Origin: Aldrovandia affinis
Lineage: Eukaryota; Chordata; Actinopteri; Notacanthiformes; Halosauridae
Assembly (NCBI GenBank): GCA_029706075.1
Contig: JAINUG010000054.1
Span: 4,333,074-4,397,073, forward strand
Length of the DNA: 64,000 nt
Direction: 5' to 3'
Part shown: positions 36,006 through 48,352 of the stretch, piece by piece
How positions within the stretch are numbered: the first letter of the stretch is position 1
How the letters are laid out: each line of letters opens with the position of its first letter
The notes under the pieces: generated by a model
The model's database searches: none
The model's input: the letters and a program-made list of their open reading frames with translations, nothing else
What the model was told of the DNA's origin: nothing
Position numbers and translations under genes: made by a program

Positions 36006-38787
36006 ACGCCATGCCCCCTTGGATGATGTGGTGGACCTGGCCAGGTCCCCTCCGTCCCTCTTCCCAGTCCATTAGCCGCAGTGCCATCTGTTTCTCGAGA
36101 GGCCGCCGGCTATATGGCCTTAACTCCTCCAGACAGGCAGGTCTCCCCGCTCACTCAGAGCGCTCCTGAACTCCGCCCCTGTGATATCTCTAACATCCGG
36201 AGAGAGAGAGCACTCCAGCATGGAGGAAACGGCACTGCGCATGGCTGTCCGCTTCAGACTCTGACTCCTAGTGGGTGGGGGGTGGGGCTGGGCTGGGCAG
36301 CAAGAAGGCATTTCTTAACTCTGCATGGCTGTTTCTGTCTCCGTAGAAATGCTCTGCAAATTCACGTTGCTTGTGTTGGTATTGGCGTATGAATCCATAG
36401 GAGCAGGGTTGCCCTCTGGGTCAGGGGCTGCCCTTGTCCGTCTCTTCTGATAATGGTGTCCCATTTTTTCCCCTTATCTACCTCGTCACCTTTGACAAGC
36501 GCCTGGAGGAATCTAAGGCAATTGGGTGGGAATGGCATTCAGAGCATCTGCTGGTTTCTGCAGCCCCCCCGGCTCATGGACTCGTTGTACAGATGGGGCA
36601 GAGACTGCTCAATACGAGCGTATTCTCTCTGTAACTGCAAGCATCCGTTTGTCTACACCCAGAGCAATGTGATGAACCGAACCATCAGGCACCTGAGGAA
36701 AAAGCCGTAAGCTTGTAAATTTGGGTCAAACCTTCATTATTGTTTGTTTTGCTGAGATCGTTTTTCTTTTTTCTGTTTTCAAGTGTTTGTGTGCTTGTGT
36801 GTGTATGTATGTGTGTGTGTGTTTGCTGGACTGTGTGTGGACTGTGTGTATGGACTGTAAGAAAAAGCTGTCAAAAGCAGACTTAATCAGAAGACAAGAA
36901 GCAAAAGCAGACGTATTCAGAAGCCATTCAAACCCCCCCCCCCCCGCAGCTCGCCGTTAGCTAATTAGCCAGCTGTCCCGGCTGGTGGCAGCCTAATTTG
37001 TGTATTGATGGGGGCACCAGTCATGCTTTTGTGTCCCCGTCTGCTGAGCAAGGAGCCTCTGATGACTCACTCTTCCTGGTTCCGAGGGAAAGACAAAAAG
37101 TGTGCCCCGCGACCCTTAACCCCCGCTCGGCACGTTCTTGAATTTACGGGGTTGAGGGATTAAGTTTCACTTGCCGCCTCCCAACACAAAGATGTTTTTG
37201 CCCCCCTTCTTTGCGAGACAGACAGCCTTACTCGAGAGAGCTTTGCCAGCTCTTACTCATTCACATCTGTTGCCTCCGTCTCTGCCTACAGGTTATCTGA
37301 GAATTGTCATGAGCCAAAAAAGACAGCTGTTGCATTGTCTCTGTACCAGTTCAGTAGCTTGCATTTGATTTGGTGTTTTTAAAAAAAAAGATGACATTTA
37401 AGAGCCATTTTTGGATGCTCCTTTGTCTAGGTTAATACATTATGCAGGAATAGTCTGTCTAGCAAAAAAAAACCTATTGAACACTTTTTTGGAGTTCAAA
37501 GATCTAGGCATAACGTACATACACTGTCAGGGTGGTTGCACTCCTCTCCTACATTATAATTGTAATAAATTGTCACATTTAAATCTTGAATGCCAATTTT
37601 CGCACAAAATTTGATGTGCCCCACGGTGCAGAGAATTGGGAGGCGAGGTGTGAAGCGGCACAGCTCATCTGAACTGGGGTAGTGCATTGGATTGGACCCG
37701 TTGCAGGCAGGTGAGCCCTCCAGGCAGCTCCATTTCAAACCCCCCGTCATTCCTGTCAGTCCCCTGATCCCACTGGGGCTCTTAGCCCATCAGAGCTGAG
37801 AGTTCCAGGAACGATCAGTAACTTTGTGCCTTCTCAGCCAAGCTTTCCTCGGTGTTCCAAATTTGCCCTGGCTAGTTTTGGTCATAGGTCACACGCCATC
37901 TGTTTTTCCACCCTGGCCTATTTAAAAGTAGAGATGGTCCAGACCGCATCCTTGGTCTTCCTTCATCACGTTTTTGTCAGAACAAGAAATGGGGATAACC
38001 TTGATCTATATTGCTAAGAGTAAAACCATATTTGATTGGATTAGTCATGAGCAACTTGTCATTAATAATGCAAATGCATTAGGTGAGCATGCACGGCATT
38101 GCAAAGAAAGTGCACTTGAATTCCCTTCGTGCAACGGATGCCAGAATATACATCAACGTTTTGGCCTGAGACCCTCGGCGAAGCTTGTTGCCCGAAAGAA
38201 GACCGTTTAAGAAATGAAATGGATTGTGTCTGTCGTCTTGTTGCACATTTGCATCATAATTAGGGACTGACCCCCGTCTTTTTCTTTTTTTTCCAGCAGT
38301 TGACTTTTAGGATGCTTTCTGAAGTTCTAACACTAACACACAGCAAGCTGGTACATCACCTCTATTATTTGAGGGCTTTGTGAAACGGGGTGGAATTGAA
38401 TCCTTTGTGCAGTGTCCTTTATATAGCTGTATAAACACTGCCTGCAGCTAATCCTGAACCTAGCAGTGGACACCCTTGGTTGAGCTTGTGGAACCCCGCA
38501 GTGTAATTAATGAGGCTATTTACCAGGGAAAGGGCAGGGGGGTTGGAGAAATGGCCGAGCACTGGTCTTTGACCCCATCCTGAGAGCTGCCACACACGTA
38601 GAGAGATGCATCTCAGATGACAGCAGACATGCTGGCAATTTGCTCAGCTGTTGGCCAGTGTTGGTTATTTTGCGAACATACCTTTATGCTTTTCCTGCGG
38701 TGACCTTGTTTTCAACAATATATCCGATAGGCTACAAATGACCAAAACCGATAGACTAGTCTACTTAACCACACAAGGTTAAGTTCA

Positions 38788-38790
<3 letters not shown>

Positions 38791-38841
<51 letters not shown>

Positions 38842-38848
38842 CTATTCA

Positions 38849-38907
<59 letters not shown>

Positions 38908-38921
38908 GTGTGTGTGTGTGT
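38791..38921. repeat. duplicated (TG)n microsatellite
   Basis: Two long TG tracts (38791-38837 and 38851-38921) with the same flanks: each starts after TTCATCG and ends TGTAAAA. The flank plus array was therefore duplicated as a unit of about 60 bp. One TTG interruption lies at about 38907. Confidence 0.95.
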
Positions 38922-40349
38922 AAAAGAGTCGGGGATGAACCACTTGAATGACGAATCCAAAACACATGGAGACCAGTTGGAGGTTAGTACGTACCTTCGC
39001 ATTTGCCTACCGCCGGTGGCACAACAGGCAAACGTGATGTGAAAGCTGTTCGACCCACCATGCTGACCCAAAGGAAGCTGGTTCTATCTTAGCCACCTTA
39101 CCCTGGAAACGAAGAAAGGAAAGCTGTAGGCAATTGCGAAAGATGGCAGAAACTTAAAAACAACCTTGTCAGCACTTGCCACCTCTACCGGGGTGCAAGG
39201 GAAACAATCAACAGGCAAGCTGTGCCAAGTGTGTCAGTCAAGTTAATTTGGGGATTTGCAATACTCTCTGAGTGGTTGAAAATGTACAGTGTGCAGCATT
39301 TCATATTTTGATTTAAAGAGATGGCGCATTAAGAGCCTCGGGGCGATGGTGTGATGGTGGTTACGTTGTCAGCTGATGTTGGTGGCATGGAGCTGAGTCC
39401 AAACCCCAAGATCAAAACACTGATTCCAACACTGGTTGGAAGCCACCTGTAAGTTGCATGCTACCTTAAATATCACCCATTGAAAGACCTAGTCGTACGG
39501 ATCCATCTCTGGACCGGACCAATTCATTATGGGTCGTTTTACTGAAACGTCCATATTTCGATATGCTCTAATTGGCCATAGCCTCATCTAGTTGTAGAAA
39601 ACGGTCAAGTAGAATATATATATTTTATTTGTTGTTGTGACAGTTTGTAGGGTTGGAATTAGTGGAAGTAGTCCATGTTTTATGAGAATGCCTCAAACTG
39701 CTGTGCATTGGGAGTTCTATTTCTACTTCCATCCCTGGTTTGTCAGGCCGAGAGAAAAGACAGATCTGGCTGAACGGGAAAGCTGCCACAGAAAAACCTT
39801 GCAGTTCCCTGCGCCTCCTGTGACGCTGAACACGTCCCGGGCCAGCGTACCCCTCCTCCCCTCCTCTCTGTAGGTCCCAGGTGCCAATACAAAGCAGAGG
39901 CAGCACTGGCTGTACGCACAAAATTCCTCCACGCCACTCAGGCGCAGCGCGCTCACCGCAAGCCACACATGCGGAACGCTCGACCGGCCAAAACCAGGCC
40001 CCCACGCTCAGCCTCCAGTCAGGGCCATGAATTATGATGTCATTAGACCAGCAGCACCATTCCCTGGAATCTTGCTAAATGCAACCCCCCCCCCCTCTCC
40101 GCTTTCCTTTGCTGACAGTCATGGGAAATGGCACATAGTCAAGTTTAACGGTCAGGACAGGTGGCGGCGATGGCAACTGCTGCTCGCCTCCCAGCGGAGT
40201 TCCCACGTCGACAACGAGAGCCGGCGGAAGTGGGGGCCGCTCTAGCCCCGGCCCCCTCCAGCCTGGCCCTGCCGAGGAGGGCACAGCTGCCGCTGAGAGA
40301 ATCTTCTGGAGAGGAGCACGTCACCGAGTCTGTATCGCTGCTGTTGCAC

Positions 40350-40646
40350 ACAGAAAACTCAAAACCCACCTCTTCAGACTCCACTACCACTGTCCATCTA
40401 GCTAAATTGTCTTCACCACTGTTTACTTGTTCAACACTATACTCCCTCCCAAAAAATATTTAAAAAATTCACTAACCTTTTCCTCCCCGGTGTTACAGGT
40501 ATGATACACAGATGCCTGCAATGATGTTTATTGCTGTATTACTGCACTGATCTTGTGTGCTAACTATGATTGTTCCTACCATGTATTAATGCACATCTTG
40601 TAAGTCGCTCTGGATAAGTAATGTAAATGTAAATGTAAAATGTAAA
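40350..40646 (+). mobile_element. LINE 3'-end fragment with UnaL2-type tail
   Basis: It opens with CTCAAAACCCACCTCTTCAG, matching in style the KTHLFR-coding end at 63150, then continues ATTACTGCACTGATCTTG, CATGTATTAATGCACATCTT and GTCGCTCTGGATAAG with ATGTAAATG repeats. Between GGATAAG and the repeats the distal hairpin arm is deleted, unlike at 63460. There is no intact ORF. Confidence 0.7.
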
Positions 40647-40652
40647 ACTGGC

Positions 40653-40701
40653 GATGCCGGATCCCCGTCCCGGTGCGAGGACGGGCCCCACGGTCGGCAT
40701 C
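40653..40701. repeat. nested hairpin in CpG-rich DNA
   Basis: GATGCCG (40653-40659) pairs with CGGCATC (40695-40701), and inside it CCCGTCC pairs with GGACGGG around CGGTGCGA. It begins 7 bp after the LINE-type tail at 40646. Confidence 0.6.
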
Positions 40702-41395
40702 ACCGTTGCACGCGGGCTTATCCCTTCCGTCCCTCCGTATTTCCGAAAAAACGCAGTTCGCACCCAGACGCCCAGATGGGTGCGCCGTAAAACGAACGCG
40801 CCATCTGTGTCCTGTTTTTTCGGCCTCTTCTCCACATTATAATAGATGGCAAACGTCTGTTGATCTGTCGCGCTAGCCAGGAGAGCAAAGGCAAACACTG
40901 CTGAGACAGTGTTGCTCGGGGAGGATGAAACCAGGATGAAGGCAATTATGCTTCTCGTTCCTCGAGGGCGAGGTGATATGCATTTCAAGACAAACAAAAC
41001 CGTTACATCTAAATACGCATGTATGCACATGTTTATATATGTGTATAAATATGCCAAGTTTGCCTAACATTCATGACATTTCAGTCCATTTAATGATGTG
41101 AATAAATCAATGTAACTGTTTAAATATATAGTGAAATAGAGTAAGTAAATAAATCGATAGTAATACGGTGCTTACTCTTTTGGACAACAAAAAAAGCCTA
41201 AAACAAGCATATAATCCAAGGGATGCAAGAGCGGTAATTGATGATAAAGCATATATGACTAAAAAGATGAACGTTTTTCGCATCCAAAGCAAGGACTGAA
41301 TATAAATTCACTAATACAAATGGAATTGCTGAAAATGTACATAAAAATGAATGTCTACAGATTAAAAGATACTGAGGAGATTTTAAAGTCTTAAA

Positions 41396-41761
41396 AGTGG
41401 GCGCCCGGGGTGGCGCAACCGGTAAAGGCACTGCAGGTTGCCCACTGCGGCCGGGTTTCGATTCCGCGGCTCTGGCCAGGAGTCCCTTTCGGGGGTGGTG
41501 ATTGGCTGTCCGCCCCAGGGGGAGGGGGAAGGGGAGCCGGCATGAGCTCGCCGCATGCACAGAAAGCTTCTCTGGACGTATCGGAATCACGGTTGGCGCT
41601 TGGGGCGAGTTCCATATTGAAGGAGGCGGTTCGCCGTCCCTGCCACTGCCAGTCCCAGGGTAGTGGCTTGTCCTGTAGCTGCAGGCGGTGGGCTTTGGGG
41701 GGTTAGTTGGATCAATAGAGGGTACAAATTGCCACCAAATTGGGGCGAAAAACAGGGGGGG
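41396..41761 (+). mobile_element. full-length SINE family B with 9-bp target duplication
   Basis: This is the best family B copy, at 366 bp. The head has GGGGTGGCGCAACCGGTAAA (A box) and GGGTTTCGATTCC (B box), so it is tRNA-derived. The body has GCATGCACAGAAAGCTTCTC and GCTGCAGGCGGTGGGCTTTG. The tail is AGAGGGTACAAATTGCCACC, then AAATTGGGGCG. It is flanked by an exact 9-bp direct repeat AGTCTTAAA (41387-41395 and 41762-41770), the mark of LINE-assisted insertion. The clean duplication suggests a relatively recent insertion. Confidence 0.92.
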
Positions 41762-42486
41762 AGTCTTAAATATGCTCACCGATTCACAAGTTTAAATCCA
41801 TATTAGACCAAATATAAACTTGGTCTAAAGCTAATTTGTTTCGGTCCATCTCTTTTTATCTAACGCGGACACACCATCACCATCACACACACACACACGC
41901 TGACCTCTCAGTTGGACCGCAGCGTAGCCTTTAATTAGTTTGCCTTTCACATCATCTTTCAACGAAGAGAAAACGAAGGCACAGAGGTGCGGAGTTCTCT
42001 TTGTGATTAAGATCAAGCCGGCCTGTCTCCCGCCAGCCACTGCTGGCACGGCTTAACAAACAGGGTTCGGTGGTCTGACTCACTCCCCTTTTGAAATCAC
42101 ACTCGCCTCTTGACAGGAACAAAGGCGACCGGACCACGCTTTGGAAGGGATCCCAGCGAAAGTACACACCAGCTGCCGGCGCACGGCGTCAGGATTTTTG
42201 GCCTTTTAATGCCGTAACCAGGCCCCCCGGGCTTTAATTGGACGTCGCCGATCCAGCGGCTGCAGACGGGGAGGGAGAAGCGAAGGGGGGGGAATGACAC
42301 AGTGCACTTTAATAAAGAGTCTGAGGCACAGCTGGAACGTACAGGGGTGTAGCGCGCCGCCATCCTGATTAGCCCAGCGAGCTTTTGTCTGTCCTCTTTA
42401 ACGGGCCTCTTTTCATGTAAATGTCACCCGGAGGCTCAGAGCAGCCCTGGGTTTTTTTTTCTTTCTTTCAGGAGACTTGCTCTAAG

Positions 42487-42538
42487 GAGGGTGGGGGTAG
42501 AGTGGATGGGGGGGGAGGCGGGGGGAGGGGGGGGGGGA
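42487..42538 (+). repeat. G-quadruplex-prone G-rich tract
   Basis: At least five runs of three or more G, including runs of 9, 6 and 11, lie within about 52 bp on the plus strand, separated by short spacers (for example GGCGGGGGGAGGGG). Confidence 0.7.
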
Positions 42539-44766
42539 TACTATCCAGAGGGAGGGCATGGACAGGACATCCTCGAGCCACGCGAGCTCACCGCTCCATT
42601 TAACCACCGTAAAGTAAGCCGTCAAGCTCGGTTGTGTGGAAAACGCTTCGCGCTGTAAAGTCAGTGCATGAAACCAGAGGCATCTTGACGCAGTCCTACG
42701 TGCACGAGCTCGCTGGTGCTCACATCTGGAGGAGCTCAGAGTGCTTCTGAAATGGCAATCCTTTATTCTTCATCTCGCTCAGGCACCGCAGCAGGGGGTC
42801 GGGGGCGGCTGTTAGTGGCTCTGAGGGAGGCCTGGGTGGGTACACTGGGATGGGGGGAAGGGCAGATCGTCTTACTGTTTGTATGTGCTAAAAGTAGAAT
42901 TGGTACCGTCATTGTCTCGCCGCAGGAGGGTCGAGGGAAGGTTAGGTTGCGATACCAGAGCACAAGCTTGCCCCCACTCCCGAGTCTGCTTGGCGCTGCT
43001 TCCCCCCGTCACTGAAATCGAGGAGCTTTTTAACGCACTCCGCTGTGAAGGTCAGAAGGTCACAGGACCGCAGAGTTTACCCGTTGCTTTTCCGGGGAGA
43101 ATTGGCATGCTCAAATGTTTTATTTGCATGTTAGCTCTTTTCGGTGCACTGTTGCATCACACGTTCAGACTGCGCTTTCGACGTTCCCGCTCTGAGCGTC
43201 GTAGAAGCGCGTCAAGAAGCGCAGCCATCGGAGGCGTTTGCGCGATGCGCCAGAAAGACATCGAGATGGAGAAATAAAGCCCCAGCGCTGGTTTCACTGG
43301 AGGTGGAATAAAAAAATATATAATAAAAACCTGCAACTATTTAAACAAAATAACACGCCATCTAATAATGAGGGGAGGAAGAGAAGACGCACACTTTGAA
43401 ACGGCAGAAAGGAAGGGCTTGTTGGCGGGTGGGAGAGTCATGTCGGCCACAGCTGTACCCGCGCCCCGTGTATCTTACCTCAGCCCTTCTCCCGAATAGA
43501 GTGTGGATCTGTGACTCTCGCCCCGCGCTCTGGCCCACGCCAGTTTCTGAATTCCGTCCTTGTTCAGGTCCGGTCCCCGCTGTTCCAGCGGCCGGGGAAC
43601 GGTCTAAAAATACCCGCGCAACCTCTGGCCCAGAATACGCATTCAGTGGAGGAAGAGCGAGGGAGTGCTTAATGTTCCTGCCTTCTCGGCGACAGAAGAG
43701 AGGGATCGCTCTCCATCACCGCTAAAAGCTGCGGTCATTACCGCAGGACAGGTAGCTTGCAGAACGGACTCTTCTCATCGCCGGTTGCAAACCATTGTTT
43801 ATCGGCGGTAGTAGTGCCATTATTATTTTTTCCTTTCGCCTTATCATCGCAGTACAAAGTGCAAGGGCCAAGGCTTCACTTTCAAACCCGCAGGGGCTCC
43901 AGGCATCTCTACCCTGCTTTTGAATGTTCCATTTCCACATGATGTTTTGTTGTCTCTACAATAGAAATGCATTCCCTTCCATATGATATTGTTCCCAGGC
44001 CTTTCTCATTTCTGAACAGAATGAGCCTCCTGTAGCCAGTAGCTACTGCCACTACTACTACTACTACTACTCTGCCGATAACTCCCCCCTCATCTGCTAA
44101 TGCACACCTAACGACGTCTTAATCAGCGTCCTGGGGAATCGCTCTCAACCAATCGCAGGGCACGTTGAATAAAAATGGCCACTGATGCCGGGGAGATTTT
44201 TCATCAGAAATACACGGCCAGCGAATGGCAGGTGGCTAGCCTGTGGTGCAAGAGGCCATTAAAGAGGGTCCGCCTGGTGCCTAAAGAAAGTGGGAGGTGA
44301 TAAAACCACTCAGCCGGCGTTACGGCATAAGGCACACTTGGGTAATGGCTAGTACTTGTCTCCACTGCCGGGCCGTTATTATCAAATGGTTTCCAGGGCA
44401 GAAAATCTTTGAATGTCTCTCTTACTCCATTCCTTGCTTTTGAGAAACGCCCCATCTGTTATGTTCGCGGGCTTATCTTCTCCATCTAGATTACCGAGTC
44501 GGTGTCCTATATATATCCTCACTCGGATGTGTAACAACTGGAAGATTATCCTGCGTCATTAACCATTCTGCCGCCACGGGACATGCGAATTGCAACAGCT
44601 GCCTTCTAATGAAGATTAGAGACGTAGGGACACAGAAATGATACAGATCCTGTGTAGTACGGTACAGGTGGGAGGGTGAGACTCCTGTGAAAATTCCTGT
44701 AGAAAAGGCTGAGCGCGGTGTAGGAGGGGAGGACACAGCAGAGGGGCACAGTCCAGCTCAGCACAT

Positions 44767-45135
44767 TTTCTCTCTCTCTCTCTCTCTCCCCTCCCTCCCT
44801 CTCCCTCCTTCTTTTTCCCTCGCTCTCATTTTTGCTTTCTCTTTCTCCCTCTCGATTCAGTAATGCTTTATTGGCATTACTGCATATAGCTATATTGCCA
44901 AAGTGCAATTTACGATGAAGCAAGATACGAGGCAAACGGAAATGCCCATCTTACATCTCGTCTCTCTCCCTCCTCCTTTTCCCTATTTCTTTTGATCTCT
45001 ACCTCCTTTCCCTTCTCTCTTTCTCTTTCCCTCCTCCTTTTCCCCTCTCTTCTTTTTTCTCCCTCTCTCTCTCAGCCTCTCTCCATCTTCCTTCCTCCCT
45101 CTTTCCCTTTCTCTTTCTTCCTCCCACCCACCCCC
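44767..45135. repeat. pyrimidine-rich tracts split by a retroelement-like fragment
   Basis: CT-rich DNA at 44767-44854 and 44958-45135 consists of repeated CTCT, CCTCC and TTTC. Between them, AATGCTTTATTGGCATTACT and TATTGCCAAAGTGCAATTTA (44858-44925) resemble a common fish interspersed repeat. I cannot name its class. Confidence 0.65.
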
Positions 45136-45212
45136 GGTAATGGCCAGGACTCAGGGGTGGAGACGCTGGTATCATCCAGGTGTCGGAACCGGCACCAGGA
45201 GCAGGCACAGTG

Positions 45213-45240
45213 ACTGCCAAGGTCAGACTGCCAAGGTCAG
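45213..45240. repeat. exact 14-bp tandem duplication
   Basis: ACTGCCAAGGTCAG occurs twice without a gap. TCAAGGTCA-like content resembles nuclear receptor half sites, but two copies in this arrangement may be chance. Confidence 0.85.
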
Positions 45241-47814
45241 ACACTGTGAATGCTGACAGACACCCTGCTTACTCTGGGAAAACACAAACACGCCTAGCGC
45301 AAGGTCACACCCGACACGGGCCGTTTAAGGCAGATCTGCTAACTGTTTATATCACGTGAACACGCATTATATTTCCTGGCTATGACAAAGCTTTTTTTGG
45401 GTCGGAGTGTAAAATCCGATCAACGGAGTGTGAACGACTCAGCCTTTGAGAGACCCATCTTTTGAACATTCGGCTGATGTAGTCAGTCCCTGTTTGTTTT
45501 TTTGTACGTGGAATTAGAAGTTTCACACAGAAAAAAGACATCTCGATGGGAAACCCTGTTTCAGTGGCCAGGACAGCACACCTCAAGGTCGTGCGTCCCA
45601 TTTTGTGAAAGTTACCGCGGCGGGAGTTGAGTGGGGGAAAGTAGCCGATCGCATTAAGCCGGTGGGGGAAAACTAATTTGACACCATGTGTGTGTTTTTT
45701 ATAGTCTTGAGCTTTTCAAAGTGCGCGAGCCCTTTGTACATTCACGAGAGCACGAGATCCCTTCACCCTTGAGGAACGAGGAACATAATTGGTTTGATCC
45801 TCTGTGCAACTAATGAGCCGCCGTGCCTCGGTGGCGTTTGGCTCGACGTCGAGCTGCCGGTTAGCGCGCAAGATCACACAAATCCGCTTGTGCCGTAACC
45901 GTGGAGAAAAGACACAGACCCAGATGGGAACGTGAATTCTAAGGCACCTCCATCAGGTTGTTCGAGTGTGACCGGTGCTGTGTTTTTCTCCCTGCAGAAT
46001 TTTTGAGGAATGTGTATAATGTGAGCAAGATGTCAGAATCAACAACGGGGAACGCTGCCTCCCAACTGAAAAAGCAGTTCACCGCAGTCCTTCGTTCCTC
46101 TGGCCCCGGCCATAATTGCTGCAGCTACAGCTACGGGCTGCCAATCTATTTCCAACACCAAACCAAAGAAATAAGGGCCGCGTGACCCGACGGCTTACAG
46201 GAAGTGGCTCGTTCCTCTGCCTACGCGCGATCGCCCGTAGGATCGACTCCAGCGACACGTTTTGCAGGAATATTTTTTCTCTTTCGCAATTCTCCGCTTT
46301 CTTATTTTCACCAGAGCACAGGGAGGACATTTTCATGACACATAGGCTATTCAGAATAATTGTTTCCTTGGAGACGACTGTTGTGTCGGTGCGAAATGAC
46401 AAAGTTCGATTAATGTTTTGCGAAATGACCTCGGAACCATCGACGTGACCAGAAAGTAGATAATTATGCCGTAATGGCCCCATAACCGCTGAACGTTAAC
46501 ACCGGTGATGATGGTCTTCGGAGAGCTTTTAAAAAAGATTTAAAAAGTGTCATTGTGGCGTGACGTGACGGCGTTCTCTGTCGGTTTTCCCCCGCAGGTT
46601 GCTCGCCGGCTTCCGGATTGTCCAACGATCCGCAGAGACGAGGCAAACGACCCGCTGCCTTTGTGCGCAGGCTTCTTCCCGCCGCTCCGTCCGCCACGCC
46701 GGGTTTTCAGCCCAGAACGCGTCTCCTTAGCCTCCTTCACTCCCGACCTTTTGGGAACTGCGCGCTTTCAATCCCCGCTGCCCCCACCACCTCCCCTCGC
46801 CCGTCCCATGGGCCCGCCGCGAAATTGCATTTTCCCACTCGGGTGGGGCGATGCGTAATTGATTTAAATAAGGGGGGAATTTGGGGGGAGGGGAGTGCGT
46901 TTGCTGCAGGCTCATTTTAAACGGCGCCTTTCCTGCTCCGCCCGCCAAGGGGGAAGGGTCTTTATCTCGTTTCGCTCGGCCAGCGCGGCTCCCTCTGTCT
47001 CCCCCGGCCCGCAAACTAATCTCACTTTTACGAGTCGCCCCGCACGTTCTGTAGGTAGTTCAGACGTGCTTCCAGGCTGTAAACGCAGCCCGACCGCCAG
47101 CCGAACAGCGTTCCCTTAGCAATTCCACCGACGCGAGGAACTCTCCGTTTTTTTTTATTGGGTCTTATATTTGATGAATTTTTTCCCCAGTTAGCTCGGG
47201 TTATCGCTTCTCTAGGCGCAGCGGCCGGCGTGTACTAATCCTCTGTTGACAGTTGACGGCAGCCGTTTGCGGTTTGCCACTAAGAGGGTGGAAATTCCTG
47301 TCCGGCCCGTCGGACCAGTCGCATCCCGTTAGCCGCCGCGCGGTGTGGACCGCAGCGTCCGCATTCAGACACGTAGATCCGTGAGGGATCGGCGCAGATG
47401 AGCCTCGCGGTGACGCACCGGCCGCCCCCCAGCAAACCTGTCCGCGCTCTCAACCGCACCGGTGTCTCCATGCCTGACCTGAGCACCTGTCCCCCCCTGC
47501 AACTGCCACTGTGAGAAATTCACCATTCCTGCATTCCTGGGGAGGGCTGGAGAATGAAATGACAATTGACTAATGGCTAGCCAAGTAACGTACATTTAAC
47601 GTAATTGTCCGTGTGACTGAAAGCTAGCAATTTTCTCAATTGAAGAGCAATGGCGATTGTGTTCTAGTGTTGCTAAATGTATGCAATTCGCCTAGAGGTA
47701 ATTGAAACTAGGTCAATTGCTATGTACAGGCCGGTCGGTCAAGTCTTGCCTCTTCTGAAATATTTTTTTCAGCCGCCATCCGTTTACTCCGCAAGCCTCT
47801 TTGTTTGGTCAAGG

Positions 47815-48165
47815 CGATCTATCGGGCATGGTCAGTATCGGGCAGCGGGGGGATCCATTATCACCCGTTATCGATATCTTATAAAATGAGTAGCTCCAGG
47901 CAGAGCCCCCGACAGATATATGGATTAATTGATATCATCGGCAGATATTTGCCTAGTACAGAAACAATGGCATCGGCACTTTTCCCACCGATAATGGACC
48001 GGTAAAACAAACAAACAAAAAACGAATCTCAATGTGAGCAGTTTTGGTTCATATTAATTTATGTTAAGTTAATAAAGTTTTTATTGTTCAAATTGCTCAC
48101 TTTTAGGGGGCAAATCTGAGAGATCTCAGTGCTAGAAAAAGGCCCCACTCATCAAAGTTAATATC
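47815..48165. repeat. unclassified ATCGG-rich interspersed repeat
   Basis: Short variants of ATCGGC/TATCGGGC recur (CTATCGGGCA, AGTATCGGGCA, TTATCGATATC, CATCGGCAGATATT, ACCGATAATG, AATATCGGCAG), and one more (GATATCGGTCAAC) occurs at 48647 beyond the SINE at 48170. This looks like an older dispersed repeat interrupted by the SINE. Confidence 0.35.
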
Positions 48166-48169
48166 GGCA

Positions 48170-48352
48170 GGCAGTGTTAGCATAATGGTTAAGGAACTGG
48201 GCTTGTAACGTTAAGGTTGCAGGTTCAATCCCCAGGTGGGACACTGCTGTTGCACCCTTGAGCAAGGTACTTAACCTGCATTGCTTCAGTAAATATCCAG
48301 CCGTATAAATGGATTGCATTTAAAGAAATGTAAACTGTGAGTCGCCCTGGAT
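48170..48352 (+). mobile_element. tRNA-derived SINE, family A
   Basis: Head GGCAGTGTTAGCATAATGG and GGTTCAATCC (B box), body CCCTTGAGCAAGGTACTTAA and ATCCAGCCGTATAAATGG, then a truncated tail GAGTCGCCCTGGAT. The hairpin and terminal repeats are missing. Confidence 0.85.

Noticed and set aside
38712..39071. 119-residue frame with His-Thr repeats
   Set aside because: It translates the duplicated (TG)n microsatellite on the reverse strand.
40560..41057. 165-residue minus-strand frame
   Set aside because: It runs across a LINE-type tail and hairpin, has no recognised domain, and its N-terminal part is AT-rich and low in complexity.
41198..41779. 193-residue minus-strand frame
   Set aside because: Most of it is the antisense of the full-length family B SINE.
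45991..46185. Possible exon after CCCTGCAG with a frame starting MSESTTGN
   Set aside because: The acceptor is plausible, but the frame has no recognised product and no convincing donor; left as unproven.
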